DNA of 64,000 nucleotides from Paenibacillus eucommiae (GCF_017874215.1 NZ_JAGGLB010000010.1:124001-188000); one strand, 5' to 3'. Counted from the first letter of the stretch, positions 44,701-54,562 are shown. A program made the numbers and translations. The notes: a model not told the origin generated them from the sequence alone.

Positions 44701-45363
44701 TTACAATTTGGCCAAATTAACAATATCCCTAGCTTCTAATATTGGCTCTTCATTGCCTTTATTAACACTGTTAACCATCGCAAGGCCAACTTCTTTTAAA
44801 GTGGATACATATTTAGGCAATAGTAACCTCCAGACCGGGTAAAGCCAGGAAAAGATCGCATACCATTTATGGGCATTTTTCAATCCGGGTGTGGGCTGAA
44901 CATAACCAATGCGGAACATATAGGCTTTTTTGAAAGGCAGCTTCAGCAAATGATTTTCGGTTTTCCCTCTTATTCGGGCCCACATCGTTTTGCCATGCTC
45001 TGTACGATCGCTTCCAGATGCAGATATGTAACAGAAAACCAGCCCAGGATTCAACGCCAAAAGCTGCTCTGCAAAATAAAGAGTGAGGTCATATGTTAGC
45101 CGTTTGTACTCCTCTTCTTTCATACCGACAGATGAAACCCCTAGGCAAAAGAAGCAGGCCTGATAACCCGCCAATTGGTCTTTAATAGAGGAAAGATCAA
45201 AAAAATCATGGATGATAATTTCCTTCAACTTGGGATGTGAAAGGCCGCATGGCTTTCTATTAATGACGAGAATATGTTCTACATCATCGTGCAGCAAACA
45301 TTCATGCAGTACGCCCTCGCCCACCATACCCGTAGCCCCTGTCAGAACAGCCCTGATCTTCAT
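44701..45363 (-). CDS. NAD(P)-binding oxidoreductase/epimerase-like protein
   Basis: The 220-residue protein has an N-terminal Rossmann motif, VLTGATGMVGEGVLHE, and resembles short atypical SDR proteins of the HTATIP2/YbjT-like group. CYISASGSDRTEHGK and a following Arg/Lys-rich segment stand near the usual active site, but the Tyr-x-x-x-Lys pair is not obvious. The role is unknown. A GAGGGGGG run precedes the ATG. It is transcribed leftward behind the DUF445 pair with a 30 bp gap and could share their transcript. Confidence 0.75.
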   Translation of the reverse strand: MKIRAVLTGATGMVGEGVLHECLLHDDVEHILVINRKPCGLSHPKLKEIIIHDFFDLSSIKDQLAGYQACFFCLGVSSVGMKEEEYKRLTYDLTLYFAEQLLALNPGLVFCYISASGSDRTEHGKTMWARIRGKTENHLLKLPFKKAYMFRIGYVQPTPGLKNAHKWYAIFSWLYPVWRLLLPKYVSTLKEVGLAMVNSVNKGNEEPILEARDIVNLAKL

Positions 45364-45393
45364 AGCTCGCCCCCCTCATTCTTTTTTCATTTC

Positions 45394-46743
45394 TCACATC
45401 AACCTGTCCAGAATCGGCTGATACACACCATACAGCAAACCATAAATACAGGCTCCCACAAATCCTCCCACTACGGCGCCATTGATTCGAATACGCTGTA
45501 AATCCTCAGTCACTCTACTCTCTATGAATTCAACAAGCTTTACATCTGTATAATCATCCAAGGTTTTGCGGACGATTTGCCCGATTAATGCATGCTCCGT
45601 GTCGATGATTTTGCGAACAAACTCTTGTATATACTGCTCCAGCCAGTCCTTGATCTCCCGGTCGGATTTAAACCAGTCCCAATACTTTTGAATGAAGCGG
45701 CCCACCCATTCTTTTACATCACTTTGCTTCAGGCTAGGCAGTTCCTTATCGATAGCTAAATATTTCATTGGAGAATCATCTTGAAGCAGTTGCTTGAAGT
45801 TATTCAGCAAAGCTTCAATCGAGGGAAGCAGCGAAATGCGCTCAATCACCTCATTTTTCCAAGCATCTACCGCGGCGGAGACATCAGTCCGGTTTTGCAA
45901 AGTATCGGCTAACTGAACAATCATGTCTTCAATCAGTACACGAAGCTCGTGACGAGGACTGCGCAGCTCAATCAAAAAGACTTGTATATCTCCATAGAAC
46001 GCCTCAACCGCATCGTCCAGATTTAAGGAATTCGTTGATTCCGCTAACCAAACACCTATTTTCCTGAAGAAACCACCGACCTTATTTCCTTTATTCACGT
46101 ATCTGTCTTTTTCATTTTCCAACATCCTTCTAATTGCCAGCTTGGTTTCCAAACCTGAAGCACGCTTCGCGGCATACTCCACAATTTTGCCAACCACATT
46201 TTGAAAATCCCCGCTGTCCAGTGCCCATTTCAGAGCCTTTCCTGCATACAGGGAGACGTTTGTTTTCTGCAAACCCTTGCGTATCTGCTTGTCCAGTTGC
46301 CCGGAAACTTCCGCCAAATTTATCTTAGCCAGCATGCCCGACAGCAGGGACCAGCCTTGCTCAGCAGCTTTTCGTCCCCCCTCTCTACCCTCTATCCAGC
46401 GAATAGCCGTATCAACCAAATGGATGTGCTGCACCTGCTGCTTCAGGGTATCTTTACTGAGCAGCTGCTGCTCCACCATGATCACCACGCCTTCAATGAG
46501 CTTGTCACGGTTTTTCGGGATGATTGCTGTATGCGGAATCCATTTCAAGCCAAGGGGATGACGGAATAAGGCCGTAACCGCAAATAAATCAGCAAGTGCA
46601 CCAACCAGCCCCGCCTCTGATATGTACAGAAGAAATCTTGGCCACCACTGGCCCGGAAAGAAGTAGGAGCATACAGCTGAAACTACAAATAAGAGGGCTG
46701 CCATGAGCAGACTGAGGTTCGCTTTGCTTCGCATGTTTTTCAT
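45394..46743 (-). CDS. DUF445 family membrane protein
   Basis: The 449-residue protein has two N-terminal membrane segments with the DUF445 signature (GLVGALADLFAVTALFRHPLG), a long helical soluble region, and a final hydrophobic segment (GGFVGACIYGLLYGV). The family's function is unknown. I chose the ATG at 46741-46743: AGGAGGG lies 8 bp upstream and it starts 5 bp after the upstream gene's stop. It is a diverged tandem paralogue of that gene, so the two may form a heteromer. Confidence 0.88.
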   Translation of the reverse strand: MKNMRSKANLSLLMAALLFVVSAVCSYFFPGQWWPRFLLYISEAGLVGALADLFAVTALFRHPLGLKWIPHTAIIPKNRDKLIEGVVIMVEQQLLSKDTLKQQVQHIHLVDTAIRWIEGREGGRKAAEQGWSLLSGMLAKINLAEVSGQLDKQIRKGLQKTNVSLYAGKALKWALDSGDFQNVVGKIVEYAAKRASGLETKLAIRRMLENEKDRYVNKGNKVGGFFRKIGVWLAESTNSLNLDDAVEAFYGDIQVFLIELRSPRHELRVLIEDMIVQLADTLQNRTDVSAAVDAWKNEVIERISLLPSIEALLNNFKQLLQDDSPMKYLAIDKELPSLKQSDVKEWVGRFIQKYWDWFKSDREIKDWLEQYIQEFVRKIIDTEHALIGQIVRKTLDDYTDVKLVEFIESRVTEDLQRIRINGAVVGGFVGACIYGLLYGVYQPILDRLM

Positions 46744-46748
46744 CGCAG

Positions 46749-48023
46749 TTACCCTCCTATCCAAAATGTAAACAAATGCAGGACAATTCCAACAAGTGAA
46801 CCAATTGCTATACCGTTTAAACGAATGTATTGTAAATCATGGCCCACTTTTTCCTCGAGCAGCTTGATAAGATCCTTCTCTGAAAACGAGTGGAGCTTAT
46901 CGGAAACGACCTGTCCGATGTAATCGTGTTTTTGACTGAGCCAATTTAATAATGGCTTTTTCAGAAATTGATCGAGCCTTTCAATTGCTGCGCTATCCTC
47001 AGATATTTTTGTGATTCCATCATGAAGCTTGTTCGTGATCCAAGGAAATATGTCTGCGTTTACCGTTGACTTGGCCGCTACAGCCTGCTGGAATGCTTCT
47101 AGATATTCTTGAAGCAGCACATCCAGGTGGATATGCTTTTTGATCGACTGCAAGAGCTTTATTTTGCCCGCTTCCACACGTTCACGAAGCTGATTATCCG
47201 TTCTTAACCTGCCAACCATTTGCTCCAATTGCTTCTTGAGATGCTCCCGATAAGGATGAGAGGTAGAAGCGAATTCCCTTAAGAAGGAAATGATCCACTG
47301 CTGGATGCTCTCACTCACCTTAGATGCATTTAGTCCTGCTGCAGAGTCCACCAGCTTTCGGCCGAACTTGCCTTGTTCGTAGGAACGAAGTGCCGAATCC
47401 ACGATTCTCTCAATAATAAGCAGAAATTCTCTCGTTTTCACCAGCTTCATGCATTCATGAATAACAAAATCGATAATTTGTTCATCATAATGATTGCGAA
47501 GCGTCCAGTCGCCGATGTCCGCAGCAATCTCAGCCACTTGTAACGCGTCAGCATGATCCAGCAAAAAAGCCTGAATCGTTTTCGCCAAATCCTCTGTGTC
47601 TACCCTATTGATCACATCCCCGGCTAATCGCTGCAGGATCGCATTCGCCTCTTCTTCGCCTCCATGCTCCTTCAAATAAGCAAGCATAACAGCTGCAAAA
47701 TTATATGCATTCAGCTTCGCTTCAATATTAGATATGCTGAGCAAATCTTCCTTAACCATTTTGACGAGCTCGCCAATCAAGTGTTTCCTTTTCTTCGAAA
47801 GGACCCGCGTCCCAACCCAATCCCACCATTTCACTCCCAAGGGATCACCAAAAAGAGCTTTCACTGCAAACGTATCCGCCAAGCCGCCGATTGTCGCTGC
47901 ACTAAACGCCGAAAACAGCATACCTCCCCAGAAAGCATCCTTGAATGGAAAAGTAATAAGTATTCCCAGACCAGAAACGATGATGCCGATATTAGCTATT
48001 TTTTTAATATGTTTTCTTATCAT
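46749..48023 (-). CDS. DUF445 family membrane protein (paralogue)
   Basis: The 424-residue protein has the same plan: an N-terminal membrane pair with ATIGGLADTFAVKALFGDPLGVKWW, a helix-rich middle of about 300 residues, and a C-terminal membrane segment (GIAIGSLVGIVLHLF). AAGGGGAGCACGGAG precedes the ATG. The tandem arrangement with the next gene implies co-expression. Its role is unknown. Confidence 0.88.
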   Translation of the reverse strand: MIRKHIKKIANIGIIVSGLGILITFPFKDAFWGGMLFSAFSAATIGGLADTFAVKALFGDPLGVKWWDWVGTRVLSKKRKHLIGELVKMVKEDLLSISNIEAKLNAYNFAAVMLAYLKEHGGEEEANAILQRLAGDVINRVDTEDLAKTIQAFLLDHADALQVAEIAADIGDWTLRNHYDEQIIDFVIHECMKLVKTREFLLIIERIVDSALRSYEQGKFGRKLVDSAAGLNASKVSESIQQWIISFLREFASTSHPYREHLKKQLEQMVGRLRTDNQLRERVEAGKIKLLQSIKKHIHLDVLLQEYLEAFQQAVAAKSTVNADIFPWITNKLHDGITKISEDSAAIERLDQFLKKPLLNWLSQKHDYIGQVVSDKLHSFSEKDLIKLLEEKVGHDLQYIRLNGIAIGSLVGIVLHLFTFWIGG

Positions 48024-48596
48024 CTCCGTGCTCCCCTTATGCCAGCCATGAATCGTGTTATGACTAATTCCACAATTCGACGGGAGACTCCTTTAAATTG
48101 CATCACCCTGTTAGTACCTGTATGTGTATGTTTGCCCGGAAATATTCCTTGTATTGGAAAAAGAGAGGGCGAGAATGCACGCAGTTTCGTATAAAATGCG
48201 GATTTACATCGTTGGAGAGGGTAGTTTTGCAGCAGATGTGGAGCGAAAATCATTGAAGATGGTTGAAAATCATTGAAGATCATTGAAGAAAGTAGTGTTG
48301 TTATTTCGTCATAATGTCCAATTATTTCCCCGGAAATGACAAGCTTCAACTTTGTATCATTTTGCTTTAACCAAAGAGGGAAAAACCGACCTTTCGTTGA
48401 GGAAACGATGCCAAGCCAAAATAATGATTAGCGTATTTCGTAGCATTCCTCGAAAAGGAGATAAGAAGTTTTTGATTAGCCGGTGGTATGCATTTACGTT
48501 TTGGATGTGGTAGATTTCCTTCGTCAATAGCGTTATCTCGTAACGCTCACCGTCTCACGCTTCGTAGCAGCCTCCCCCGAATGCGCATGCGCTCAC
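48024..48596. other. Gene-free region upstream of the DUF445 pair
   Basis: I see no gene here. The stretch should hold the DUF445 promoter. A short repetition of ATCATTGAAG-like units occurs at about 48249-48288, and the rest shows no clear structure. Confidence 0.5.
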
Positions 48597-48990
48597 TTAA
48601 CGATGTTTTTCATCGTTAAAGTAAGTTTTCCAGGTCGATTCGTCACTTTAATGATGTTTTTCATCGTTAAAAGTGGACGAATGGCTCCTCTGGGTGGAAA
48701 AAAGGGATTTTAACAATGTTTTTCATCGTTAAAGTAAGGTTGTGGAGACGACTCCGTGCTTTTAACGATGAAAAACATCGTTAAAGTAGCAGTGGGAGCT
48801 GCGCGCGCTCTTCATCCACACCGCGTGCGACCACCAGGGAAATCTCCTCCAATCAAGAGAAAAAACCTTGCTGGCTGTCCGTTTGAGCTTGGTGTTTCTG
48901 CGATTCGTGCGGCTGGAGCCCACATCCATTCCCTCGGCAAAGCGCCAATGCCATGAACACGCTCCTCATAGGACGCTGCAAAGGCGTGTT
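48597..48990. repeat. Foldback/four-palindrome repeat, copy F (inverted, deleted)
   Basis: This copy lies in the opposite orientation to all others. The palindromes come first, at 48597-48620, 48647-48671, 48709-48733 and 48761-48785, with start spacings 50, 62 and 52 bp, the mirror of the usual order. The foldback part follows in reverse but has lost about 110 bp, including both TTAAAGATTTGTTCC arms: TTCGTGCG passes straight to GGCTGGAGCCCACA. It ends with a degraded form of the GACGCC outer hairpin. Confidence 0.85.
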
Positions 48991-48991
48991 T

Positions 48992-49720
48992 CTATTCCAC
49001 ATCAATCCCGAACATATCTGAGATATCGGCATCCTCAATGACCCGGCGGCCTTTTCTTTTGGATTTTTCCAGCAGCGATTGGGATTTCTTCATAATGCTC
49101 TCTGAAATCAGGTCATCCACATTTACATTCCGCAGCACAAAAAATAGCGAAGTATCCTCATCAAGCCGCGCTCCAACCCCATAAAGTGCTGCGGCTACAT
49201 GCTTGCACATCCGCGCCGAATCGGGGCAGCTGCAGCTTAAATTAATTTCCTTCGGGGAGGGAAACAGCCCTTTCTTCTGCGCTGTGAACAAGTCTGCTAG
49301 CGCTTTGGGAAACCTGCCCTCAACAAGCTCTTGCAGCGAATCAATTTTCCCTGAACAATCCTTGATGATGCTTTCCCAAATATTCTTGGCTAACGGTTTA
49401 ATAGAAATATCAACTTTGTAAGGCTTGGACTCGCTCCCCTGAACAAGTGCGGTGATGCTGCCTTGTATAATTTTCAGATCCAGCACAGCTCCGTTGCGGA
49501 CATAGCTGCGCCCCCTGCCGATCCGATTGGAATAATCTGAATAGCGCTCCAGATTATCCGACCAGGATTTCCCCCACCAGGTTGTCGTTATTTTTTTGCC
49601 AGTAATGATCACTGGAGCAATATCCTGGTTTTTCTTTCTTAGCTTCTCCACACTGGCAAGTGCCCTCTCTTTTCGTTCCGCTACTGGAACATATGCAGGA
49701 AAACTACCGTAGAATGCCAT
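48992..49720 (-). CDS. SWIM zinc finger protein
   Basis: The 242-residue protein carries a SWIM zinc finger at 163-174 (Cys163, Cys165, Cys172, His174, in SCSCPDSARMCKH). SWIM domains bind DNA or proteins and often accompany SNF2 ATPases. I chose the ATG at 49718-49720: AGGAGTGATGAA precedes it, and the frame's 38-codon extension lies inside the upstream SNF2 gene. It starts 4 bp after that gene, so the two are surely translated together and probably work together in a DNA or chromatin-like process. Confidence 0.9.
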   Translation of the reverse strand: MAFYGSFPAYVPVAERKERALASVEKLRKKNQDIAPVIITGKKITTTWWGKSWSDNLERYSDYSNRIGRGRSYVRNGAVLDLKIIQGSITALVQGSESKPYKVDISIKPLAKNIWESIIKDCSGKIDSLQELVEGRFPKALADLFTAQKKGLFPSPKEINLSCSCPDSARMCKHVAAALYGVGARLDEDTSLFFVLRNVNVDDLISESIMKKSQSLLEKSKRKGRRVIEDADISDMFGIDVE

Positions 49721-49724
49721 TTCA

Positions 49725-52430
49725 TCACTCCTGTAGCTTAAATAAATCCATAAGCTGCTTATTATCCATTTCCGTAATCCAGCTTTCTTGAACATCAGGC
49801 ATGATTTCTTGGGAAAGCTTCGTTTTGTCCTCAATTACCAGATCAATCTTCTCCTCAATTGTACCCTTAGTAATAAATTTATGCACGATCACATTTTTCT
49901 TCTGGCCTATCCGGAATGCCCTGTCTGTAGCCTGATTCTCAACGGCCGGATTCCACCACCTGTCGAAATGGATAACATGGTTGGCAGACGTCAGATTCAG
50001 CCCGACACCACCCGCTTTAATGGACAGCACCATAAACGGCACATAAGCTTGTCCCTGGAATTCAGCTACTAGCTCCTTCCTTTTCTTTACAGGCGTTTCT
50101 CCATGCAGGATAAGCCCCTTATGCTGAAAGATCTGCTCAAGAAAAGCATGCAGCGACTCTGTAATTTCCTTAAACTGGGTAAAAATCAGCACCCGTTCCC
50201 GTTTCTCATAAATCGTTTCACAAATCTCCCGCAGCCGCGCATATTTCCCGCTTTCTTCCTCTGCATAGAAGCCCTGGCCCAGGTATTGATCCGGATGATT
50301 GCAGATTTGCTTCAGCTTCATAAGTGAGGCAAGCACGAGCCCTTTGCGCTCTATTCCATCTGATGACTCTATTTTGATCCTAAGATCATTGACAAGCTTA
50401 TTATAAAGCACCACCTGTTTTTTGGTTAGGGCAGCATAGGTTTTCATTTCAATTTTTTCAGGCAAATCTGATATGACCGTTTTATCGGTTTTTAACCTGC
50501 GGAGAATAAAAGGACCGACTACCTGCTTCAACTTGGCAAAGCCATCTGGAGATTCCTTGAGCCTCTTGGTGAAACCGCTAAACTCCTTCGCACTCCCCAG
50601 AAGACCCTTATTCAAAAAGTCAAATAATGACCACAAATCAGCAAGGCGATTTTCAATCGGTGTCCCCGTCATTGCAATTTTATAAGAGGCCTTTACTTGC
50701 TTCACCAGCTTGGTTTGCTTCGTATTTGGATTTTTGATAGCCTGAGCCTCGTCCAAAATCAAGGAATCCCACGTTATATCCTTCAACCAAGTATATTTCA
50801 ACAGCATCCCATATGTCGTTATAAAAAGATCATGCTCCTCCAGAACTCGACTGTCATGCGCCTCAATCTGCTTGTTCTCAGAAGGGTGATAGACGTAGCA
50901 TTTCAGTGAAGGGGCAAACTTGGCAATTTCGCTCATCCAGTTACCAATCAGTGACGCAGGAACTATGAGTAAAGTTTTTTCATGCTTTTTCGTTCGTATA
51001 AAATTAAGCAGGGCAATAACCTGAACGGTTTTCCCCAGGCCCATATCATCAGCAAGGCAGGCTCCAAGCCCAAGACTTTTCATAAAATGAAGCCAGCTTA
51101 CCCCCCGCTCCTGATAAGTCCTTAAGCTGGCATGGAAATCATCTCCGGACGCAACAGGCTCTATGGTCTCAGGATGCGTAAGCCCCTTGATAACCGAATT
51201 CAACCATTCACCATTCGTTACTTCAAGCTCACAGGCTTCCTCCGAAACATCAAGAATGCTCTCGCTACTAAGTTGAAAACGCATGGCATCGACGATGCTA
51301 ATATCTGACTTTTTCATTAGCTTTTGCGCCTGTTCATAGGCCTTCAGCGCTTCCTTCAGCTTCTCGTGATTGACCTCAACCCATTTGCCTTTAATAAATA
51401 CAAGCCCCTCTGCTTCTGCAAGCAAGTGCTTAATTTCGCTGACAGCAAGAGACTCCCCGCCCAGAAACAACTCAGCGTTGAAATCCACAAGAGCATCAAA
51501 GCCAAGCCGAGAGGGCTGTTTATCACCAACACTAACGGATAGCTTCAAAGAATTAGCTCTGCTTCTCCACCACTTTGGTATGCGGCAAAATATTCCCGCT
51601 TCCTCATACAAATAAATTTCCTTAAGAAACGTATAGGCTTCTTCAGTTGTCAGGCCAATCGGATGAAATATATCCCCCGACTCCACCAGCTCAGCAATAA
51701 AAGCACTACTCTCAGAGGCCTTATTCACGGTGGAGAGCAGCTCCAGCAGTTTCCTGCTGTTTTCTCCATATTCCACAAGCGCATTTTTAAGTGGCAGATG
51801 TCTGGATTTGCCTTCCTTGGAAACCTCCGCGGCGTATGTCGCCAGAAAGGAAAAGGGATACTCCTCCTTCTTGCTCTCCACCAAGTGGAAAAAAACACGT
51901 CCAACAAGCTGAAGCTGAGGGTTCATAGCAGCAAAAAATTGCTCTACAGTGCCCTCGTAGCTTTGGATCGTCTGGCTAAAGGATGCATTCAGCTTTTCCC
52001 ATAGTTGTTCGATCCAGCTTTGATCTAAATATTCAGCCCCATTAATAAAAGGCGCCTGCTGCAAAAGAAGTTCAACATCATCATCCTCAATGGCAATAAC
52101 CGTCTGCTCCCGCAGTACTTCAACATCAGGATTCAGCGATAGCTTCTTTACGAATGCAGCTGCGATAGCTATTAAATAGCCAAAAGATTCAGAATGAGCT
52201 GCAGACTTCTGCGAAAAACCCAAAAACAAAAGGAATTCCGCAGAATTGTTCATAGACCTCGTATACATGGCTTCTTGCAAGGCTAGCTGGCTGCTGTCCA
52301 TCTTACCCACAATTGCTTGCCAATCAAGCTCAAACCCGCCATTCGGCTGCAGAATTACGATAAGCTCTTTATTTTTTGTTTCCACAACATGCTCTATGTG
52401 AGGCAGTGCCAAAAGTAACACCCTTTCCAT
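49725..52430 (-). CDS. SNF2-family ATPase (HepA/RapA-like helicase)
   Basis: The 901-residue protein has a non-catalytic N-terminal half of the kind found in bacterial SNF2 proteins and a C-terminal SNF2 motor at about 430-895. Motor motifs are DDMGLGKT (Walker A), LDEAQAIKN (DEAQ box), MTGTPIEN (motif III), GGVGLNLTSA (motif V) and QATDRAFRIGQ (motif VI). It should translocate on double-stranded DNA with ATP. It starts directly after the aldo/keto reductase stop codon and is followed by the SWIM protein. Such pairs are widespread in Firmicutes, but their task is not settled. Confidence 0.93.
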   Translation of the reverse strand: MERVLLLALPHIEHVVETKNKELIVILQPNGGFELDWQAIVGKMDSSQLALQEAMYTRSMNNSAEFLLFLGFSQKSAAHSESFGYLIAIAAAFVKKLSLNPDVEVLREQTVIAIEDDDVELLLQQAPFINGAEYLDQSWIEQLWEKLNASFSQTIQSYEGTVEQFFAAMNPQLQLVGRVFFHLVESKKEEYPFSFLATYAAEVSKEGKSRHLPLKNALVEYGENSRKLLELLSTVNKASESSAFIAELVESGDIFHPIGLTTEEAYTFLKEIYLYEEAGIFCRIPKWWRSRANSLKLSVSVGDKQPSRLGFDALVDFNAELFLGGESLAVSEIKHLLAEAEGLVFIKGKWVEVNHEKLKEALKAYEQAQKLMKKSDISIVDAMRFQLSSESILDVSEEACELEVTNGEWLNSVIKGLTHPETIEPVASGDDFHASLRTYQERGVSWLHFMKSLGLGACLADDMGLGKTVQVIALLNFIRTKKHEKTLLIVPASLIGNWMSEIAKFAPSLKCYVYHPSENKQIEAHDSRVLEEHDLFITTYGMLLKYTWLKDITWDSLILDEAQAIKNPNTKQTKLVKQVKASYKIAMTGTPIENRLADLWSLFDFLNKGLLGSAKEFSGFTKRLKESPDGFAKLKQVVGPFILRRLKTDKTVISDLPEKIEMKTYAALTKKQVVLYNKLVNDLRIKIESSDGIERKGLVLASLMKLKQICNHPDQYLGQGFYAEEESGKYARLREICETIYEKRERVLIFTQFKEITESLHAFLEQIFQHKGLILHGETPVKKRKELVAEFQGQAYVPFMVLSIKAGGVGLNLTSANHVIHFDRWWNPAVENQATDRAFRIGQKKNVIVHKFITKGTIEEKIDLVIEDKTKLSQEIMPDVQESWITEMDNKQLMDLFKLQE

Positions 52431-53483
52431 TTACTTCAGATTACGAAGCTCCTTCAGTACATCGGCAGTTCGAAGCTGCTGCTCCCCGCTAAGCACAATC
52501 CGGCCCGCGGCAGCATTCGATTCCAACTGCTTCAGATTAGACGAAGAAGGAATGATCGTCCCCATTCCCGGAATGGTAAGCATATACGCTATGACCAATT
52601 GACTGAGCTCCATATCCCAATCCTGAGCCAACTCCGCCAATTGACGCAAAATGCTCATGACAGCCTCCGGCTGCGCTGCATCTCCCTCATCGTGCAAGCG
52701 ATCTCCAGAGCCTATCTTCGCCGGATCCAGATACCGGCTGGTCAACAGCCCTCTTGCCATGGGACTCCATGGTATAAAGGACACGCCCGTTCCTTTCGCG
52801 TGATCAAGCACACCTTGCAGGCGCTCTCCGGCGAGAATATCGTATTGATTCTGCACAGCAAGCACCCGGCATCGCACCGACATAGCTTGCTCCACTTTTT
52901 GATACGCAGCAAGCTGCTCTACCGAGAAATTAGAAACAGCGAAATAACGGATCAGATTTTGCCTAACCAAATCCTCTACAGCAGCCAAGCTCTCTTCAAT
53001 GGGGGTATTCCCATCAAAACCGTGAAAGTACAATACATCGATATAATCAATCCTCATTCTTCCCAGGCTGGCATACACCGAATCGATGATATTCCCTCTG
53101 GAAAGTCCACTGTGATTAGGTGTTACCCCATCCATAGCCCCGAACATTTTCGTAGCAATAACTACATTGCGTCTTTGGCCGGGGTTAGCGTTGAACCAAT
53201 TGCCAATAACTCTCTCAGAGTTACCGGACGCCGCATTATATCGGTTAGCCGTATCCCAGAAAGTCACACCTAATTCCACAGCTCTATCAAATATTTGAAA
53301 AGCTGTCTGTTCATCTACTCTGGAGCCATCCCCCGTCTCCGGGTAACCAATCTTCCAGGTGCCGAGGCCAACATTGGGCACACGTAAGCCTGATGCTCCC
53401 AAGCTGCGAAAGGGCATACCGTTAAATTCGTCATGGCGGAATGGAATGTTATAAAGCGACTGATTTGGGATTGAATAGTCCAT
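52431..53483 (-). CDS. Aldo/keto reductase
   Basis: The 350-residue TIM-barrel enzyme carries the family tetrad: Asp and Tyr in FWDTANRYNAASGNSE, Lys in VIATKMFG and His in VLYFHGFDG. It reduces aldehydes or ketones with NADPH; the substrate is unknown, and the length and motif set resemble the YghZ/Kvbeta-like branch. GAGGAGGAGCTT precedes the ATG. No base separates its stop from the SNF2 gene start, so they share a message although a shared function is not obvious. Confidence 0.9.
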   Translation of the reverse strand: MDYSIPNQSLYNIPFRHDEFNGMPFRSLGASGLRVPNVGLGTWKIGYPETGDGSRVDEQTAFQIFDRAVELGVTFWDTANRYNAASGNSERVIGNWFNANPGQRRNVVIATKMFGAMDGVTPNHSGLSRGNIIDSVYASLGRMRIDYIDVLYFHGFDGNTPIEESLAAVEDLVRQNLIRYFAVSNFSVEQLAAYQKVEQAMSVRCRVLAVQNQYDILAGERLQGVLDHAKGTGVSFIPWSPMARGLLTSRYLDPAKIGSGDRLHDEGDAAQPEAVMSILRQLAELAQDWDMELSQLVIAYMLTIPGMGTIIPSSSNLKQLESNAAAGRIVLSGEQQLRTADVLKELRNLK

Positions 53484-53689
53484 AAGCTCCTCCTCATATT
53501 CTCTAATGTCAACCAGGCCGATCTAATGACCGCAAATTTCTCTTGAGTTCTCTTATTAGATTATACCATTTTTCGCAGCAAAAAGAGTCTGCAGAGTGGT
53601 TTCAGCCACTTAATGAATTAGAATACGGAAGGGACTAGACAGACTGGGATATAATGAATCAAAATGAGCATGTTCCTGGAGCTAGTGCA

Positions 53690-54440
53690 CGCTAATGCTC
53701 TTCTACACTCTTCAACACTCTTCCGCCCACAACTATCCCCACTTTCCAGCTACCTTTGCACGAACAACAACTTAAACCAACAACTAGCTAGTTTTTTTCT
53801 CTTTATCGGAGAAATTAGATAAGATTTCCTAGCCGCAAGGCGTAGGGGATGAATAGCGCGCCGCAACGTTGTCAGGTTAAGCCAGCCAAATGTGTGCAGT
53901 TTCCGCCTATATTCTGCCGCTTTGCCACGAGCAAGCCCAATGTGCGTGGTTTTTCACCTACATTCTGCTGCTTTGGCCACGAGCAAGCCCAAGGTGTGTG
54001 GTTTTTCACCTACATTCTGCCGCTTCGGCCACGAGCAAGCCCAATGTGTGCGGTTTTTCGCCTACATTCTGCCGCGCAAACCCATTGTGTGCGGATTTTC
54101 GCCTACATTCTGCTGCTTTAGATGGGGCATGCCTTCTAATTGGGGGAAGCCAAAGCTCCACTTGCATGTTAACCTGACAACATTGAGCGCGCACCGCTCA
54201 CGATGCTATTTTAGCGATGTTTTTCATCGTTAAAAGCAAGGGGGCGTCTCCACAACCTTGCTTTAATGATGAAAAACATCGTTAGAATCACTTTTATCCT
54301 CCAGAAGGGGCCTTCCGTTCACTTTTAACGATGAAAAACATCATTAACGTGACGGATCGACCTGGAAAACTTACTTTAACGATGAAAAACATCGTTAAGT
54401 GAAGCCACACTCTCAATTTCGGGGATGCGGACAGCCATGA
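53690..54440. repeat. Long foldback/four-palindrome repeat, copy G (interrupted)
   Basis: Only the right part of the foldback section remains (from about CACTCTTCCGCCCACAAC through AGATTTCCTAGCCGC). It is then interrupted by a 325 bp cassette at 53862-54186. The palindrome array follows: 54209-54233, 54262-54286, 54324-54347 and 54375-54398, with start spacings 53, 62 and 51 bp. Several palindromes carry single mismatches, so this copy looks older. Outside the repeat, this gap shows no gene. Confidence 0.83.
53862..54186. mobile_element. 325 bp inverted-repeat cassette of 52 bp tandem repeats
   Basis: The ends pair as CAACGTTGTCAGGTTAA (to 53880) with the complement TTAACCTGACAACATTG (from 54169), 16 of 17 bases, including a 13 bp perfect core. 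GCGCGC flanks both sides (53856-53861 and 54187-54192), like a target duplication. Inside are about five units of a 52 bp repeat, with starts 52 bp apart at 53929, 53981 and 54033 and partial units at both ends. All three forward frames are largely open because of the repeat, but no ribosome site or recognisable protein supports a gene. No transposase is present. Confidence 0.75.
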
Positions 54441-54452
54441 GACTACTTTGAG

Positions 54453-54507
54453 GGTGCTATGTTGGTGCTATGCTGGTGCTATGAGGGTGCTATGAGGGTG
54501 CTATGAG
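54453..54507. repeat. 11 bp tandem repeat, five units
   Basis: GGTGCTATGNN units start at 54453, 54464, 54475, 54486 and 54497, followed by a degraded sixth. It lies just outside repeat copy G. Confidence 0.88.
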
Positions 54508-54562
54508 GCTATTACGAGGCTGCGACCAGAGCTGCTGCGGGATTGCTCTTCCCTAAAAGATC

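Noticed and set aside
52599..53273. Open frame of 224 codons on the plus strand
   Set aside because: It is the complement of the aldo/keto reductase, whose full catalytic tetrad is present. The plus-strand frame has no recognisable motif.
53929..54084. CRISPR array
   Set aside because: The 52 bp units are contiguous with no variable spacers, and there are no cas genes in the window.
53849..54233. Three overlapping plus-strand frames of 90 to 113 codons across the 52 bp repeats
   Set aside because: All three frames are open only because of the repeat composition. There is no ribosome site and no known domain, so I treat them as non-coding.
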